Origin: Chitiniphilus purpureus
Lineage (GTDB): Bacteria; Pseudomonadota; Gammaproteobacteria; Burkholderiales; Chitinibacteraceae
Assembly (NCBI RefSeq): GCF_025642115.1
Contig: NZ_CP106753.1
Coordinates: forward strand, 3,185,501-3,249,500
Direction of reading: 5' to 3'
DNA length: 64,000 nucleotides
The position numbers were made by a program, and so were the translations under genes. Numbering within the stretch: the first letter of the stretch is position 1; every line of letters starts with the position of its first letter. Positions 29,482 through 37,488 of this stretch are shown piece by piece. Below the pieces are notes generated by a model. The model was not told the origin of the DNA. It was given only the letters and a program-made list of their open reading frames with translations, and made no database searches.

Positions 29482-31182
29482 TCAGCCCACCTTGTTCGGA
29501 TTGACGTTCTCTTCCTCGTTGGACATCCATTCGCGCAGGATGGTGGCCACCATGCGCGGATCGTTCTTGGCGAGTTCCTTGCTCTGCTGCATCAGATCGG
29601 CAAAAGCGGCCGAGCGGGCGGCGTCCTCTTCCTCGCCGGCGATGGCGGCGGACTCCTCCTCGGTCTCGGTCTCGCCCAGGTCCACCGTGTAGGTGCCCGG
29701 CTGCTCGCGCGGACGGGCGAGGTCCTTCATCAGCGGGCGTACCACGAAGAACAGCAGATACAGCACCACCACGCCGATCAGCAGCAGCTTGATCAGCTCG
29801 GCATAGTTCTGCCTCAGGTAGTCGAGCGCCTGATCCTGCAGCGGGCGCGCCTCCAGCGGCATCGACTCGGCGAAGGCCGCATTGACAAGGTTGACCGAAT
29901 CGCCGCGCCGCTCGTTGAAACCGATCGCCTCGCGGACGAGGTTGTTGAGCTGGGCGACCTCCTGCGGCGTGTACGGCACATAGGTGGCCTTGCCGCTCCG
30001 GTCGGTACCCGGCTTGTAATTGACCACCACCGCAGCGGACAGGCGCTTGATCGACCCGACCGGCTGCTTGACATGCTGGATGGTCTTGTCGACCTCGTAA
30101 TTGGTGGTGGATTCGTTGCGTGCGCTGCTGCTGCCACTCGTGCCCGGCCCCACGCCGGAGGCGACCGGCGCGGTCAGCGGCGCCACCGCCGCGCCCGGGG
30201 GCTGGTTGGAAAGCGCGCCGGGTACACCGGCCGGCCCCTGCTCGGCGCTCTGGCCGGTCTGCGACAGCGTCTGCCGGCTGCGGATCGCCGCTTCGGATGC
30301 ATTGTTGGGCTTGAACGTCTCCGAGGTCTGCTCCACCTCGGCAAAGTCGATCTGCGCGGTCACCTCGGCACGGGCATTGCCCTTGCCGACGATGGGCTCC
30401 AGGATGGCCTGCACCCGCTCGACGTAGTTCTTCTCGATCTGCTGCACGTAAAGCAGCTGGCGTGCGTCCAGGTTCGATGCATGCTGCTCGGGCGAACGCG
30501 ACAGCAGATTGCCGTCCTGATCGACCACGGTGACATTGCGCACCGGCAATGCCGGCACACTGCTCGACACCAGGTGCACGATACCGGCCACCTGCGCGTC
30601 ATCCAGCACCCGCCCGGGCCGCAGGGTCAGCATCACCGACGCGGTCGGCTTTTGCTGATCGCGCAGGAACACCGTCTGTTTTGGAATGGCCAGGTGCACC
30701 CGGGCCTGGTCGACCGCCGCCACGGTCTGGATCGAACGTGCCAGTTCGCCTTCGATGGCGCGCTGGTAGTTGACCTGCTCGGCAAACTGCGAAATGCCGA
30801 ATTTCTGGTTGTCCATCAGCTCGAAGCCGACGTTGCCCGACTTGGGCAGGCCCTGCGCGGCCAGCCGCAGCCGCAGATCATAGACTTGGTCCGCGGGGAC
30901 CGAGATCGTACCGCCACCTTCGAGCCGGTACGGCACATTGGCCTGCTGCAACGCCTGGATGATGGCGCCGCCTTCGGCATCCGGGATATTGGTGAAGAGC
31001 ACGCGATACGCCGGCTCGCGTGACCAGAGCGCAAAGCCGACGATCAACGCGATGACGGCAGCGACACCGGCGAGCATGGCAAGCCTGCGGCCCATGGAGA
31101 GCGCGGCAAAGCGCTGCCGCAGTGCCTGCGGGCCACTTGCGGTTACCAGATTGCCGTCAGCCGCTACGCCCGCCTCTGCCAT
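29482..31182 (-). CDS. fliF: FliF, flagellar MS-ring protein
   Basis: 566 residues with membrane segments near residues 35-52 (MLAGVAAVIALIVGFALW) and 443-463 (LLLIGVVVLYLLFFVVRPL), separated by the periplasmic ring-building domains with motifs YRVLFTNI, GGTISVPADQVYDLRLRLA and RVHLAIPKQTVF. The C-terminal cytoplasmic end (WMSNEEENVNPNKVG) is the FliG-binding tail. FliF is the first structure built in flagellar assembly. It follows fliE by 33 bp. Confidence 0.97.
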   Translation of the reverse strand: MAEAGVAADGNLVTASGPQALRQRFAALSMGRRLAMLAGVAAVIALIVGFALWSREPAYRVLFTNIPDAEGGAIIQALQQANVPYRLEGGGTISVPADQVYDLRLRLAAQGLPKSGNVGFELMDNQKFGISQFAEQVNYQRAIEGELARSIQTVAAVDQARVHLAIPKQTVFLRDQQKPTASVMLTLRPGRVLDDAQVAGIVHLVSSSVPALPVRNVTVVDQDGNLLSRSPEQHASNLDARQLLYVQQIEKNYVERVQAILEPIVGKGNARAEVTAQIDFAEVEQTSETFKPNNASEAAIRSRQTLSQTGQSAEQGPAGVPGALSNQPPGAAVAPLTAPVASGVGPGTSGSSSARNESTTNYEVDKTIQHVKQPVGSIKRLSAAVVVNYKPGTDRSGKATYVPYTPQEVAQLNNLVREAIGFNERRGDSVNLVNAAFAESMPLEARPLQDQALDYLRQNYAELIKLLLIGVVVLYLLFFVVRPLMKDLARPREQPGTYTVDLGETETEEESAAIAGEEEDAARSAAFADLMQQSKELAKNDPRMVATILREWMSNEEENVNPNKVG

Positions 31183-31215
31183 AGATTACGTGGTTCGCCC
31201 CGAAAGACCTGCAGG

Positions 31216-31539
31216 TCACACCTGCATGTTCATGATTTCCTGGTAGGCGCTGACCAGTCTGTTGCGTACTTGCACCATGGTTTGAAAGGAGAGGCTGGCC
31301 TTTTGCAGCGAGACCATCACTTCCTGCAGATCGGCCTGTGGATCACCGGCCTGGAACGCAGCCTGCTGGGCCTGAGCCTCCTGCTGCATCTGGTTGACCT
31401 GATCGAGGGAATTCTTCAGCAGCGCGGCGAAATCGGGACCTTCGCCGGTGGCAGCCGGCTGTGCGGGGGCCTGCCCTGCCGCCAATGCCGACATGGCCTT
31501 CAATTCACCCAGCAGTTGATCGATTCCTTGGACGCTCAT
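31216..31539 (-). CDS. fliE: FliE, flagellar hook-basal body adaptor
   Basis: 107 residues, normal for FliE. The C-terminal block LQEVMVSLQKASLSFQTMVQVRNRLVSAYQEIMNMQV (positions about 71-107) is the conserved D0-like helix that links the MS ring to the rod. It is the first gene of the fliE-F-G-H-I-J unit and stands directly behind a sigma-54 promoter. Confidence 0.96.
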   Translation of the reverse strand: MSVQGIDQLLGELKAMSALAAGQAPAQPAATGEGPDFAALLKNSLDQVNQMQQEAQAQQAAFQAGDPQADLQEVMVSLQKASLSFQTMVQVRNRLVSAYQEIMNMQV

Positions 31540-31591
31540 GGCTCGCCTTCCTATGAAGCGAAATTGTAGGGGCCGTCACCCGCCCCGGGCA

Positions 31592-31607
31592 AGCAAATCC
31601 TAAGCCA
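31592..31607 (-). promoter_or_regulatory. Sigma-54 promoter of the fliE operon
   Basis: Read leftward: TGGCTTAGGATTTGCT. It has the invariant GG and GC dinucleotides exactly 10 bases apart and matches the consensus TGGC-N7-TTGCW. It lies in the 81-bp gap between flrC and fliE and predicts a start of transcription near 31580, about 40 bases before the fliE codon. The adjacent flrC-like gene encodes a GAFTGA-containing sigma-54 activator, which makes a working promoter likely. Confidence 0.87.
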
Positions 31608-31620
31608 GCCGGCACCGGCG

Positions 31621-32967
31621 CTACGCGGGGCCCGTGCCGTCCTCCTCGCGATACTGCTGCAGCTTGTGGCGCAAGGTGCGCTCACTCATCGCAAGCTTCT
31701 GCGCCGCAAGCTTGCGCACGCCGCCGCAGGCCTTGAGCGTCTCGAGGATATGGTGCTTCTCCAATGCTTTGATATCGGTCGGCCGCTGCGGTTCTTCAAT
31801 CGGCGTTGCAGACCGCGCCTGCAGTGGGGCAACGGCAGCTTTTGCCGGCCCCTGCGGCAAATACAGATGCTCGGCCAGGATGACGTCGCCCGGAGCCAGG
31901 ATCAGGGCGCGCTGGATCACATTGTCAAGCTCCCGGACATTGCCCTCCCAGCCGTAGCCTTCCAATCTACGCTCGGCATCAGCGGCAAGCAACGGGGCGC
32001 GCCGCCCGACACGCGCGGCGTGGCGTGCAAGCATGGCGCGGGCCAGCGGCAGGATGTCCGAAGGCCGCTCGCGCAGTGCCGGCAGGTGCAACGGAAACAC
32101 GTTGAGCCGGTAGAAGAGGTCTTCGCGGAACTGTCCGGCCGCGACGGCCTGCGCGATATCGCGATTGCTGGTGGCGATCACACGGACATCGACCCGGATC
32201 GCCCGTGTGCCGCCGACCCGTTCCACTTCCCGTTCCTGCAGCACCCGCAGCAGCTTGGCCTGCAGCGCCAATGGCATCTCGGTCACTTCGTCCAGGAGCA
32301 AGGTACCGCCATTGGCCTGCTCGAACTTGCCGATATGCTGGTTGGCAGCGCCGGTGAAAGCCCCACGCTCGTGCCCGAAGAAGGTCGATTCGAGCAGTTG
32401 TTCCGGTACCGCCGCGCAATTGACCGCCACGAAGGGACGCTCCACACGCATGCTGGCGCGGTGGATGAAACGGGCCAGCACCTCCTTGCCGGTACCCGAT
32501 TCGCCTGAGATCAGCACCGAGGCATCCGATCCCGCGACACGGCGCGCCATGTCCAGCAGCCCCCGCATCGCCGGGTCCTCGGCGATCACCGTATCATCCT
32601 CGCTGCCCGGCAACATGTATTTGACGACTTCGTGCAGCAACTGGTCCGGCTCGAATGGCTTGGGCAGGTAGTGACAGGCGCCGGCATGCAGTGCGGCCAC
32701 GGCCTTTTCCACCACACCGTAGGCGGTCATCAGCATGACCGGCAGCCAGGGGTAGCGCTGCTTCACTTCCAGCAGCAGTGTCTCGCCATCCATGGGTTGC
32801 ATCTGCACATCGGAGAGCACCAGCGCGACGCGCTCGGTTTCCAGGCAGCGCAACGCTGCTTCGCCATCGCTGGCGGTCAGCACGCTATGCCCCCCCAATT
32901 GCAGGGTATCGGTCAGCGCATCGCGCAGATCGTCGTCATCCTCGACGATCAGAATGGGTAACGACAT
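31621..32967 (-). CDS. flrC: FlrC/FleR-like sigma-54-dependent flagellar response regulator
   Basis: 448 residues with receiver (Asp53 in VLSDVQMQ), AAA+ domain and Fis-type helix-turn-helix. The AAA+ part has Walker A GESGTGKE, the sigma-54 contact loop GAFTGA in HERGAFTGAANQHIGKFEQ, and Walker B GGTLLLDE. The C-terminal helix-turn-helix is LAAQKLAMSERTLRHKLQQY. FlrC/FleR, phosphorylated by FlrB/FleS, activates class III flagellar operons in Vibrio and Pseudomonas. The match of this domain set with a sigma-54 promoter at the next gene and a PAS kinase 3 kb upstream supports that role. Unusually, three other genes separate it from its presumed kinase. Confidence 0.9.
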   Translation of the reverse strand: MSLPILIVEDDDDLRDALTDTLQLGGHSVLTASDGEAALRCLETERVALVLSDVQMQPMDGETLLLEVKQRYPWLPVMLMTAYGVVEKAVAALHAGACHYLPKPFEPDQLLHEVVKYMLPGSEDDTVIAEDPAMRGLLDMARRVAGSDASVLISGESGTGKEVLARFIHRASMRVERPFVAVNCAAVPEQLLESTFFGHERGAFTGAANQHIGKFEQANGGTLLLDEVTEMPLALQAKLLRVLQEREVERVGGTRAIRVDVRVIATSNRDIAQAVAAGQFREDLFYRLNVFPLHLPALRERPSDILPLARAMLARHAARVGRRAPLLAADAERRLEGYGWEGNVRELDNVIQRALILAPGDVILAEHLYLPQGPAKAAVAPLQARSATPIEEPQRPTDIKALEKHHILETLKACGGVRKLAAQKLAMSERTLRHKLQQYREEDGTGPA

Positions 32968-32997
32968 GAAAGCCGGTTCTCCGTGATCGAACTGCCA

Positions 32998-33708
32998 TCA
33001 GGCCCGCTTGCCCGCCAACACCATCAACCGTTGCGCGATATCGCGCAATGGCAGCACTTCATCCACACCGCCCAGTGCAATCGCCTCCTTGGGCATCCCG
33101 AACACCACGCAGCTGGCTTCGTCCTGAGCCAGATTGTAGCCGCCCGCGTCGTGCAGTTCGCGCATGCCCTGCGCACCGTCCCGCCCCATGCCGGTGAGGA
33201 TCACCCCGAGCACGTTCCTGCCTCCGACATTGGCAGCCGAGCGGAACAGGACATCCACCGAGGGGCGATGCCGATTCACCGACGGCCCCTGCGACAGATC
33301 GCACACATACTGCCCGCCCTTGAGCGCCAGCATCAGGTGGGAATGCCCGGGGGCGATATAGGCATGTCCGGGCAGCAGCCGCTCGCCGGCCTGTGCCTCC
33401 TTGACCCGGATGCGGCAAATCGCGTCCAGGCGCTCGGCAAACGAGCGGGTGAACAATTCCGGCATATGCTGTGCGATCAGGATCGGCGGGGCATGCGCGG
33501 GAATGGGGGTGAGGAGATCCTTTAGCGCCTCGGTGCCGCCGGTGGAGGCGCCCACGACGATCACGCACTCCGTCCGGTGCGGTGCACGCGGCTGCAGCGC
33601 CAGGACCACGTCGGCGCTATGGCTTGGCGGCACCGTCAGATTGGGCAGCTCGGTGGTGCGCCGGGGCGCGTGCTTTTTGGGTGGGTCTCGTTGATTGTCG
33701 TCGGCCAT
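32998..33708 (-). CDS. CheB-type methylesterase catalytic domain without receiver domain
   Basis: 236 residues from the ATG reading [13 protein letters not shown]. After a short disordered start, the CheB catalytic domain is complete: Ser55 ([11 protein letters not shown]), His81 (LIAQHMP), Asp177 ([12 protein letters not shown]). Full CheB has an N-terminal receiver of about 120 residues; neither this frame nor the 276 bp upstream encodes one. The enzyme should demethylate chemoreceptor glutamates but cannot be switched on by CheA phosphotransfer in the usual way. It might be constitutive or controlled by a partner. It is 30 bp before flrC. The start codon is uncertain because the Shine-Dalgarno is weak. 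Confidence 0.88.
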   Translation of the reverse strand: MADDNQRDPPKKHAPRRTTELPNLTVPPSHSADVVLALQPRAPHRTECVIVVGASTGGTEALKDLLTPIPAHAPPILIAQHMPELFTRSFAERLDAICRIRVKEAQAGERLLPGHAYIAPGHSHLMLALKGGQYVCDLSQGPSVNRHRPSVDVLFRSAANVGGRNVLGVILTGMGRDGAQGMRELHDAGGYNLAQDEASCVVFGMPKEAIALGGVDEVLPLRDIAQRLMVLAGKRA

Positions 33709-33984
33709 GATCGCAATAACTTTCCGGCACGTCGCCGGTTGGGGCCTGTGGGTCTGTGTTGCGCAACCGCACTGCTCGCCGCGCAGAGGGTGAGGGGGTA
33801 TCGCAGGGTGTTGCCGGTGTCCACGCCGGACCGGCGATCCCCTTTGCACAGCCCGTCATCCTTGCCGGCCACTCACCGCTCGCGCGGTCCGGCATCGCCG
33901 GGCAACCCTGGTAAAACGCAGGGCTTTTACACCATGTCATCTTGACGAGTGATCACCCCGATCGCAAGTTCGGCACGCGGCCCG

Positions 33985-35694
33985 TTATGGCTTCTTGCTG
34001 CGGACACGGTAGTAGGCATGCACTTCGTTGCCCGTCCCCCGATACTGCAGCATGTCGCACAGGGCGCGGATGAGGGCGATGCCGCGTCCACTCAGGCCGC
34101 CGGCCGTGGAGAGATCGTTGGTCAGCCAACCCGGCCAGTCAAAGCCGTGCCCGCTGTCCTTGACGATGATGCGCAGATAATCCTGCCCATCCAGCCACAT
34201 GCCGGTCAGATCGATCTCGACATGCCCTTGCTGCAACATCGCAAGCCGGCGCGCGCGCTCGGTCAGGTATTGCTCTATCCCCTCGGGCTCGCGCTTGAGC
34301 GAGGAATCCAGGCCCAGCACCCCGTGATCGAGCGCGTTGACGAACAGCTCGGTCAGGATCAGGAATACATCGGATTGGCTTTCCCCCGGGCCGATCACCT
34401 TGTTGATGAAGTTCATCATGAACGGCACGGTGTTGATGTGCTGCAGCTGCTGCGCCCCCAGGTTCAGGCTGTAGCGCCAGCGGGATTCCGCAAGCTCCTG
34501 GAAGCGCATGGGATCGGCGGCGCTGGGTGCGCTGTGGATCGGCAGTGCGCGTTGCGGCAAGCCGCAATGGGCCATCACCAGCGAAATGTCGTCGTGATGC
34601 GGGACGTTGTCCAGGTGCTCGGTCAAGCGGCGCTTGACCAGCGCCATGCGTTCGGCAGGCGGATAGGTGGCGACTACATCCATGAGCCGCTGGATGCCGA
34701 AAGGCTCACCCAGGGGATTGCGCGCTTCGATCAGTCCGTCCGAATAGGCGATCACCGTGCCCGGAGCGCTGAAATAGTGGCGCTCGGGGATCACGTCCAT
34801 CGCCTCGGTCGGCACGATCCCCAACGGCAGATGCGCGGATTTCCACACATGCTGGCTCTGGCCGTCGATCCCGACCAGCTGCACGCCCGGCATGCCACCG
34901 TTCCACACATCCACCCAGCCGTTCACCTCATCGATCGCAATCAGCACCACCGCGACAAACCGTCCCACCGGCAGGACCTGGCGGACCTTGTTGTTCATTT
35001 CGGTGAGGATGTCGGAGATCGAATATCCCTTCTCGGTCATGCTGTAGAAGGGTTGCGTGAGTGGCAGCACGTTGAGGGCCGCAGTAAGGCCATGGCCGAT
35101 GCCGTCGGCCAGCAGGATATACAGCGATTGGCCGGGTGTACGCGCCGCGGCGATCAGATCACCGGACAGGCTTTCCGCAGGCGTGAGCCAGTATTCAAGC
35201 AGCGGGTCATAGAGGCGCTCCGCGTTCACCATCTGTTCCATCAGATGGCGCACTACGCGCTTTTCTTCCTCGGCCCGGTCGTAATAGTCGGCAAGCTTGC
35301 TCGATTGCTCGCGAACCTTGCGGTTCAGCTCCAGCGTGCGGTCGAACGCCTTGAGCTTGGCTTCGAGCACCCGGAAATTGACCGGCTTGTTGATGTAGTC
35401 GTCGCCGCCGCGCTCGATCGCCTCGGCCAGACGGTTCTCCTCACCCACCCCGGTGACGAAGACCACGGGCACCCAGCTCTCCCCCGCTTCGTTCTTGATG
35501 GCCATGGCGGCTTCCGGCCCGCTCAGCACCGGCATCATCATGTCCATCAGCACCAGGTCCGGACGCTCTTGCCGCCAGACCTGGACCGCTTCCGCGCCGT
35601 CGCGCGCAATGACGGCCATATGGCCCAGGGCTTCGACGAAACGGGAAATCAGCAACAGGACTGCTTCGGTATCGTCGACAACCAGGATTTTCAT
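33985..35694 (-). CDS. hsbR: HsbR-like response regulator: receiver, PP2C phosphatase and anti-sigma-type kinase domain
   Basis: 569 residues in three parts. The receiver has acidic residues at 7-8, Asp51 in LVLMDMMMP, and Lys in NKPVN. The PP2C/SpoIIE phosphatase has metal-binding Asp in LSGDLIAAAR, LADGIGHGLTAAL and YSDGLIEARN, and ends in DDISLVMA. The C-terminal RsbW-like HATPase has N-box TELFVNALDHG, G1 box VKDSGHGFDW and G2 box GGLSGRGIALI. All look intact. In Pseudomonas aeruginosa HsbR has this same domain order and both dephosphorylates and phosphorylates the STAS protein HsbA, steering FlgM and motility. The adjacent STAS gene makes the same pair likely here. No HptB homologue is in the window. 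Confidence 0.85.
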   Translation of the reverse strand: MKILVVDDTEAVLLLISRFVEALGHMAVIARDGAEAVQVWRQERPDLVLMDMMMPVLSGPEAAMAIKNEAGESWVPVVFVTGVGEENRLAEAIERGGDDYINKPVNFRVLEAKLKAFDRTLELNRKVREQSSKLADYYDRAEEEKRVVRHLMEQMVNAERLYDPLLEYWLTPAESLSGDLIAAARTPGQSLYILLADGIGHGLTAALNVLPLTQPFYSMTEKGYSISDILTEMNNKVRQVLPVGRFVAVVLIAIDEVNGWVDVWNGGMPGVQLVGIDGQSQHVWKSAHLPLGIVPTEAMDVIPERHYFSAPGTVIAYSDGLIEARNPLGEPFGIQRLMDVVATYPPAERMALVKRRLTEHLDNVPHHDDISLVMAHCGLPQRALPIHSAPSAADPMRFQELAESRWRYSLNLGAQQLQHINTVPFMMNFINKVIGPGESQSDVFLILTELFVNALDHGVLGLDSSLKREPEGIEQYLTERARRLAMLQQGHVEIDLTGMWLDGQDYLRIIVKDSGHGFDWPGWLTNDLSTAGGLSGRGIALIRALCDMLQYRGTGNEVHAYYRVRSKKP

Positions 35695-35707
35695 GCCAGG
35701 GGAATAA

Positions 35708-36013
35708 TCAGCGAATGGTAAAGATCTTGCCGAAGCAGGCGATTTCCAGAACTTGCTTGACCGTATCGCGGCAATTCACCAGCGCGAGGCTCTTGTTGGC
35801 CACGCCGATTTTTTCCTTGAGAAGCAACAGCATGCCCAGCGCCGAGCTGTCCAGATAATTGACGTTCTGAAAATCGACCAGCACTTCCTTCACCGAAGGA
35901 TTGGCGATCAATGTCTCACAGACCTGGCGAAATTCCCGGTGCGCGCTGAAGTCGAACTGCCCGGACAAAATAACGCGGCCCACATCCCCTTCGATCTCAA
36001 CGGTAGGCGTCAT
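35708..36013 (-). CDS. hsbA: HsbA-like STAS anti-anti-sigma factor
   Basis: 101 residues, one STAS domain. The phosphorylatable serine lies in LDSSALGML (Ser56 or Ser57), and the preceding strand VLVDFQNVNY is typical. It starts 84 bp downstream of the flrB-like kinase gene and ends 13 bp before the hsbR-like gene, whose kinase and PP2C domains are the expected writers and erasers of its phosphate. In Pseudomonas the unphosphorylated and phosphorylated forms bind different partners (FlgM or a diguanylate cyclase). Confidence 0.86.
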   Translation of the reverse strand: MTPTVEIEGDVGRVILSGQFDFSAHREFRQVCETLIANPSVKEVLVDFQNVNYLDSSALGMLLLLKEKIGVANKSLALVNCRDTVKQVLEIACFGKIFTIR

Positions 36014-36073
36014 AAGGAAATCGACCTCTTAGTAATTGTTGCCAAATTGCCGTAATCCATAATTAACTGACGC

Positions 36074-36087
36074 AGCCCTTAAGGGCT
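36074..36087. promoter_or_regulatory. Perfect 14-bp palindrome between the flrB-like and hsbA-like genes
   Basis: AGCCCTTAAGGGCT with no spacer, in the otherwise AT-leaning 84-bp gap. It could be a protein-binding site or a small hairpin that separates kinase and STAS translation levels. Nothing else in the gap is diagnostic. Confidence 0.3.
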
Positions 36088-36097
36088 TCCGGCGTCC

Positions 36098-37294
36098 TCA
36101 TACCTTAGATGCCCCGGCCAGCCGTGGCAACCGCAGCATAAACTCGCTGCCCTCGCCGGGCGAGGAGGTCGCCTCCACAGTCCCGCCGAACTGTGACACC
36201 AGATTTTGCACGATAGCAAGCCCCAGCCCGGTTCCTTCCTTGCGTGTGGTGAAAAAAGGCTCGAACAGGCGCTCCAGCACCTCAGGCCCCATCCCTGCCC
36301 CGGTGTCGCGCACCGTCACCACGGCCTGCCCGTCGTCGCAGGCCAGACTGACCATGATTGTGCCTCCGCTTTGCGTAGCATGCATAGCATTGTCAAGAAG
36401 ATTGAGGACGACACCCTGAAGTTCCTTTCTATTGACCATGGCAAGTATTGCATGTCCAGGAAGCGAGCAAATCAGTTGCAGCCCTGCGGCCTCCAGTTGC
36501 GGCTGCATGGTCTGCACCGCCTCCTGGATGCATGAGGTCAGATCGCATGATTCCAACGGCAATGCCTGGCCGCGCACGAACCGCAACATGTTCTGTATCA
36601 GCGATTCAAGGTGGCGTAACCGTGCCAGCGACTTTTGCGCGAAGCGGATCCTGTCCGGCTCGGGCAGCTGGGGCTTGGTGAGATTGGCGCTATAGAGCAG
36701 CGCCGTCGCAAGCGGCGTACGCAGCTGATGGGCAAGCCCGGCGGCCATTTCCCCCATCGCGGCAAGCCGCTTGTGATGTGCAAGATCCTGTTGCAGGTTC
36801 CAGCTCTCGGTCAGATCGTGCACAAGGACGATGCGATGTGTCTCCTGAGGCATGTCCCCATAGCTGAGATTCAACTGCAGCACACCGTCGGCATGGTGGT
36901 GGCGCCACAGGTCGGATACGGTGTCCAGCTCCAGCTGCTCGCGGCTGAATTGCTCCCAATCCATGCCTTCGCACAATGGCGCCAACAGGCGATGGGCGGC
37001 CGGATTCATCGCGATCACCTTTCCCACGCCATCGATCTCGACCACCCCTGCCGGCAGATTTGCCAGCAATAGCGAAAGGCGGCGCGAAAGCGCTGCTTTT
37101 TCCTCCAACTCGCGGCGCAGGTTGCCATTGGCGATCTCCAACTGCCGCGTGAGCGACTCCACCTGCAATTGCAGTTCAGAGTAAGCTTCTGTCAGCTGTT
37201 CGGAAGCAACGGTGAATAGCGAAAAAGCCGTTTCCAGCTCTTTTGGATCAATCCCCGGCGGTTGTTCGGCCAATTCCCGCACTCCTTGTAGCAT
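36098..37294 (-). CDS. flrB: FlrB/FleS-like cytosolic sensor histidine kinase
   Basis: 398 residues without membrane segments: a coiled coil (about 20-75), a PAS domain (about 75-160), the HisKA box with His189 in GLAHQLRTPLAT, then HATPase motifs (N box LLDNAMHA, G1 DTGAGMG, G2 GTGLGLAIVQ). This matches the flagellar kinase FlrB/FleS, partner of FlrC/FleR. The annotated ATG is only 13 bp from a leftward TATAAT and lacks a ribosome site, while a TTG seven codons downstream has AAGGAG eight bases before it. The true start may be that TTG (37273), or the ATG on a nearly leaderless message. Confidence 0.88.
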   Translation of the reverse strand: MLQGVRELAEQPPGIDPKELETAFSLFTVASEQLTEAYSELQLQVESLTRQLEIANGNLRRELEEKAALSRRLSLLLANLPAGVVEIDGVGKVIAMNPAAHRLLAPLCEGMDWEQFSREQLELDTVSDLWRHHHADGVLQLNLSYGDMPQETHRIVLVHDLTESWNLQQDLAHHKRLAAMGEMAAGLAHQLRTPLATALLYSANLTKPQLPEPDRIRFAQKSLARLRHLESLIQNMLRFVRGQALPLESCDLTSCIQEAVQTMQPQLEAAGLQLICSLPGHAILAMVNRKELQGVVLNLLDNAMHATQSGGTIMVSLACDDGQAVVTVRDTGAGMGPEVLERLFEPFFTTRKEGTGLGLAIVQNLVSQFGGTVEATSSPGEGSEFMLRLPRLAGASKV

Positions 37295-37306
37295 CGGTTC
37301 TTTTGC

Positions 37307-37312
37307 ATTATA
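37307..37312 (-). promoter_or_regulatory. Candidate -10 element of the flrB-hsbA-hsbR-cheB-flrC run
   Basis: TATAAT read leftward. Only weak -35 matches occur at 16-17 bp spacing. If used, transcription would begin about 6 bases before the first flrB ATG, favouring the downstream TTG start. Confidence 0.4.
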
Positions 37313-37488
37313 AAGAGCCTTAATCCCGCATCCAGCTTGGTTTTGCGGACTCTATTTAGGGTTTCGAGCAATTGACTGCGACTTGACCGCCAGCCCATCC
37401 TGACAACCTATGCGTGCTGGAATCGCGTCATCAGTATCCACTCAATCCTTACCGGCCATCCATCGGCCATGTGTTCTGGAGTCGCATC

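Noticed and set aside
33906..33930. Hairpin (CCCTG and CAGGG, with GTAAAA and TTTTAC alternatives) between the cheB-type and hsbR-like genes
   Set aside because: Stems are short and mutually exclusive, with no T-run on the leftward strand; not strong enough to call a terminator.
33949..35721. 590-codon open frame opposite the hsbR-like gene
   Set aside because: Antisense shadow; the leftward frame has all receiver, PP2C and HATPase motifs.
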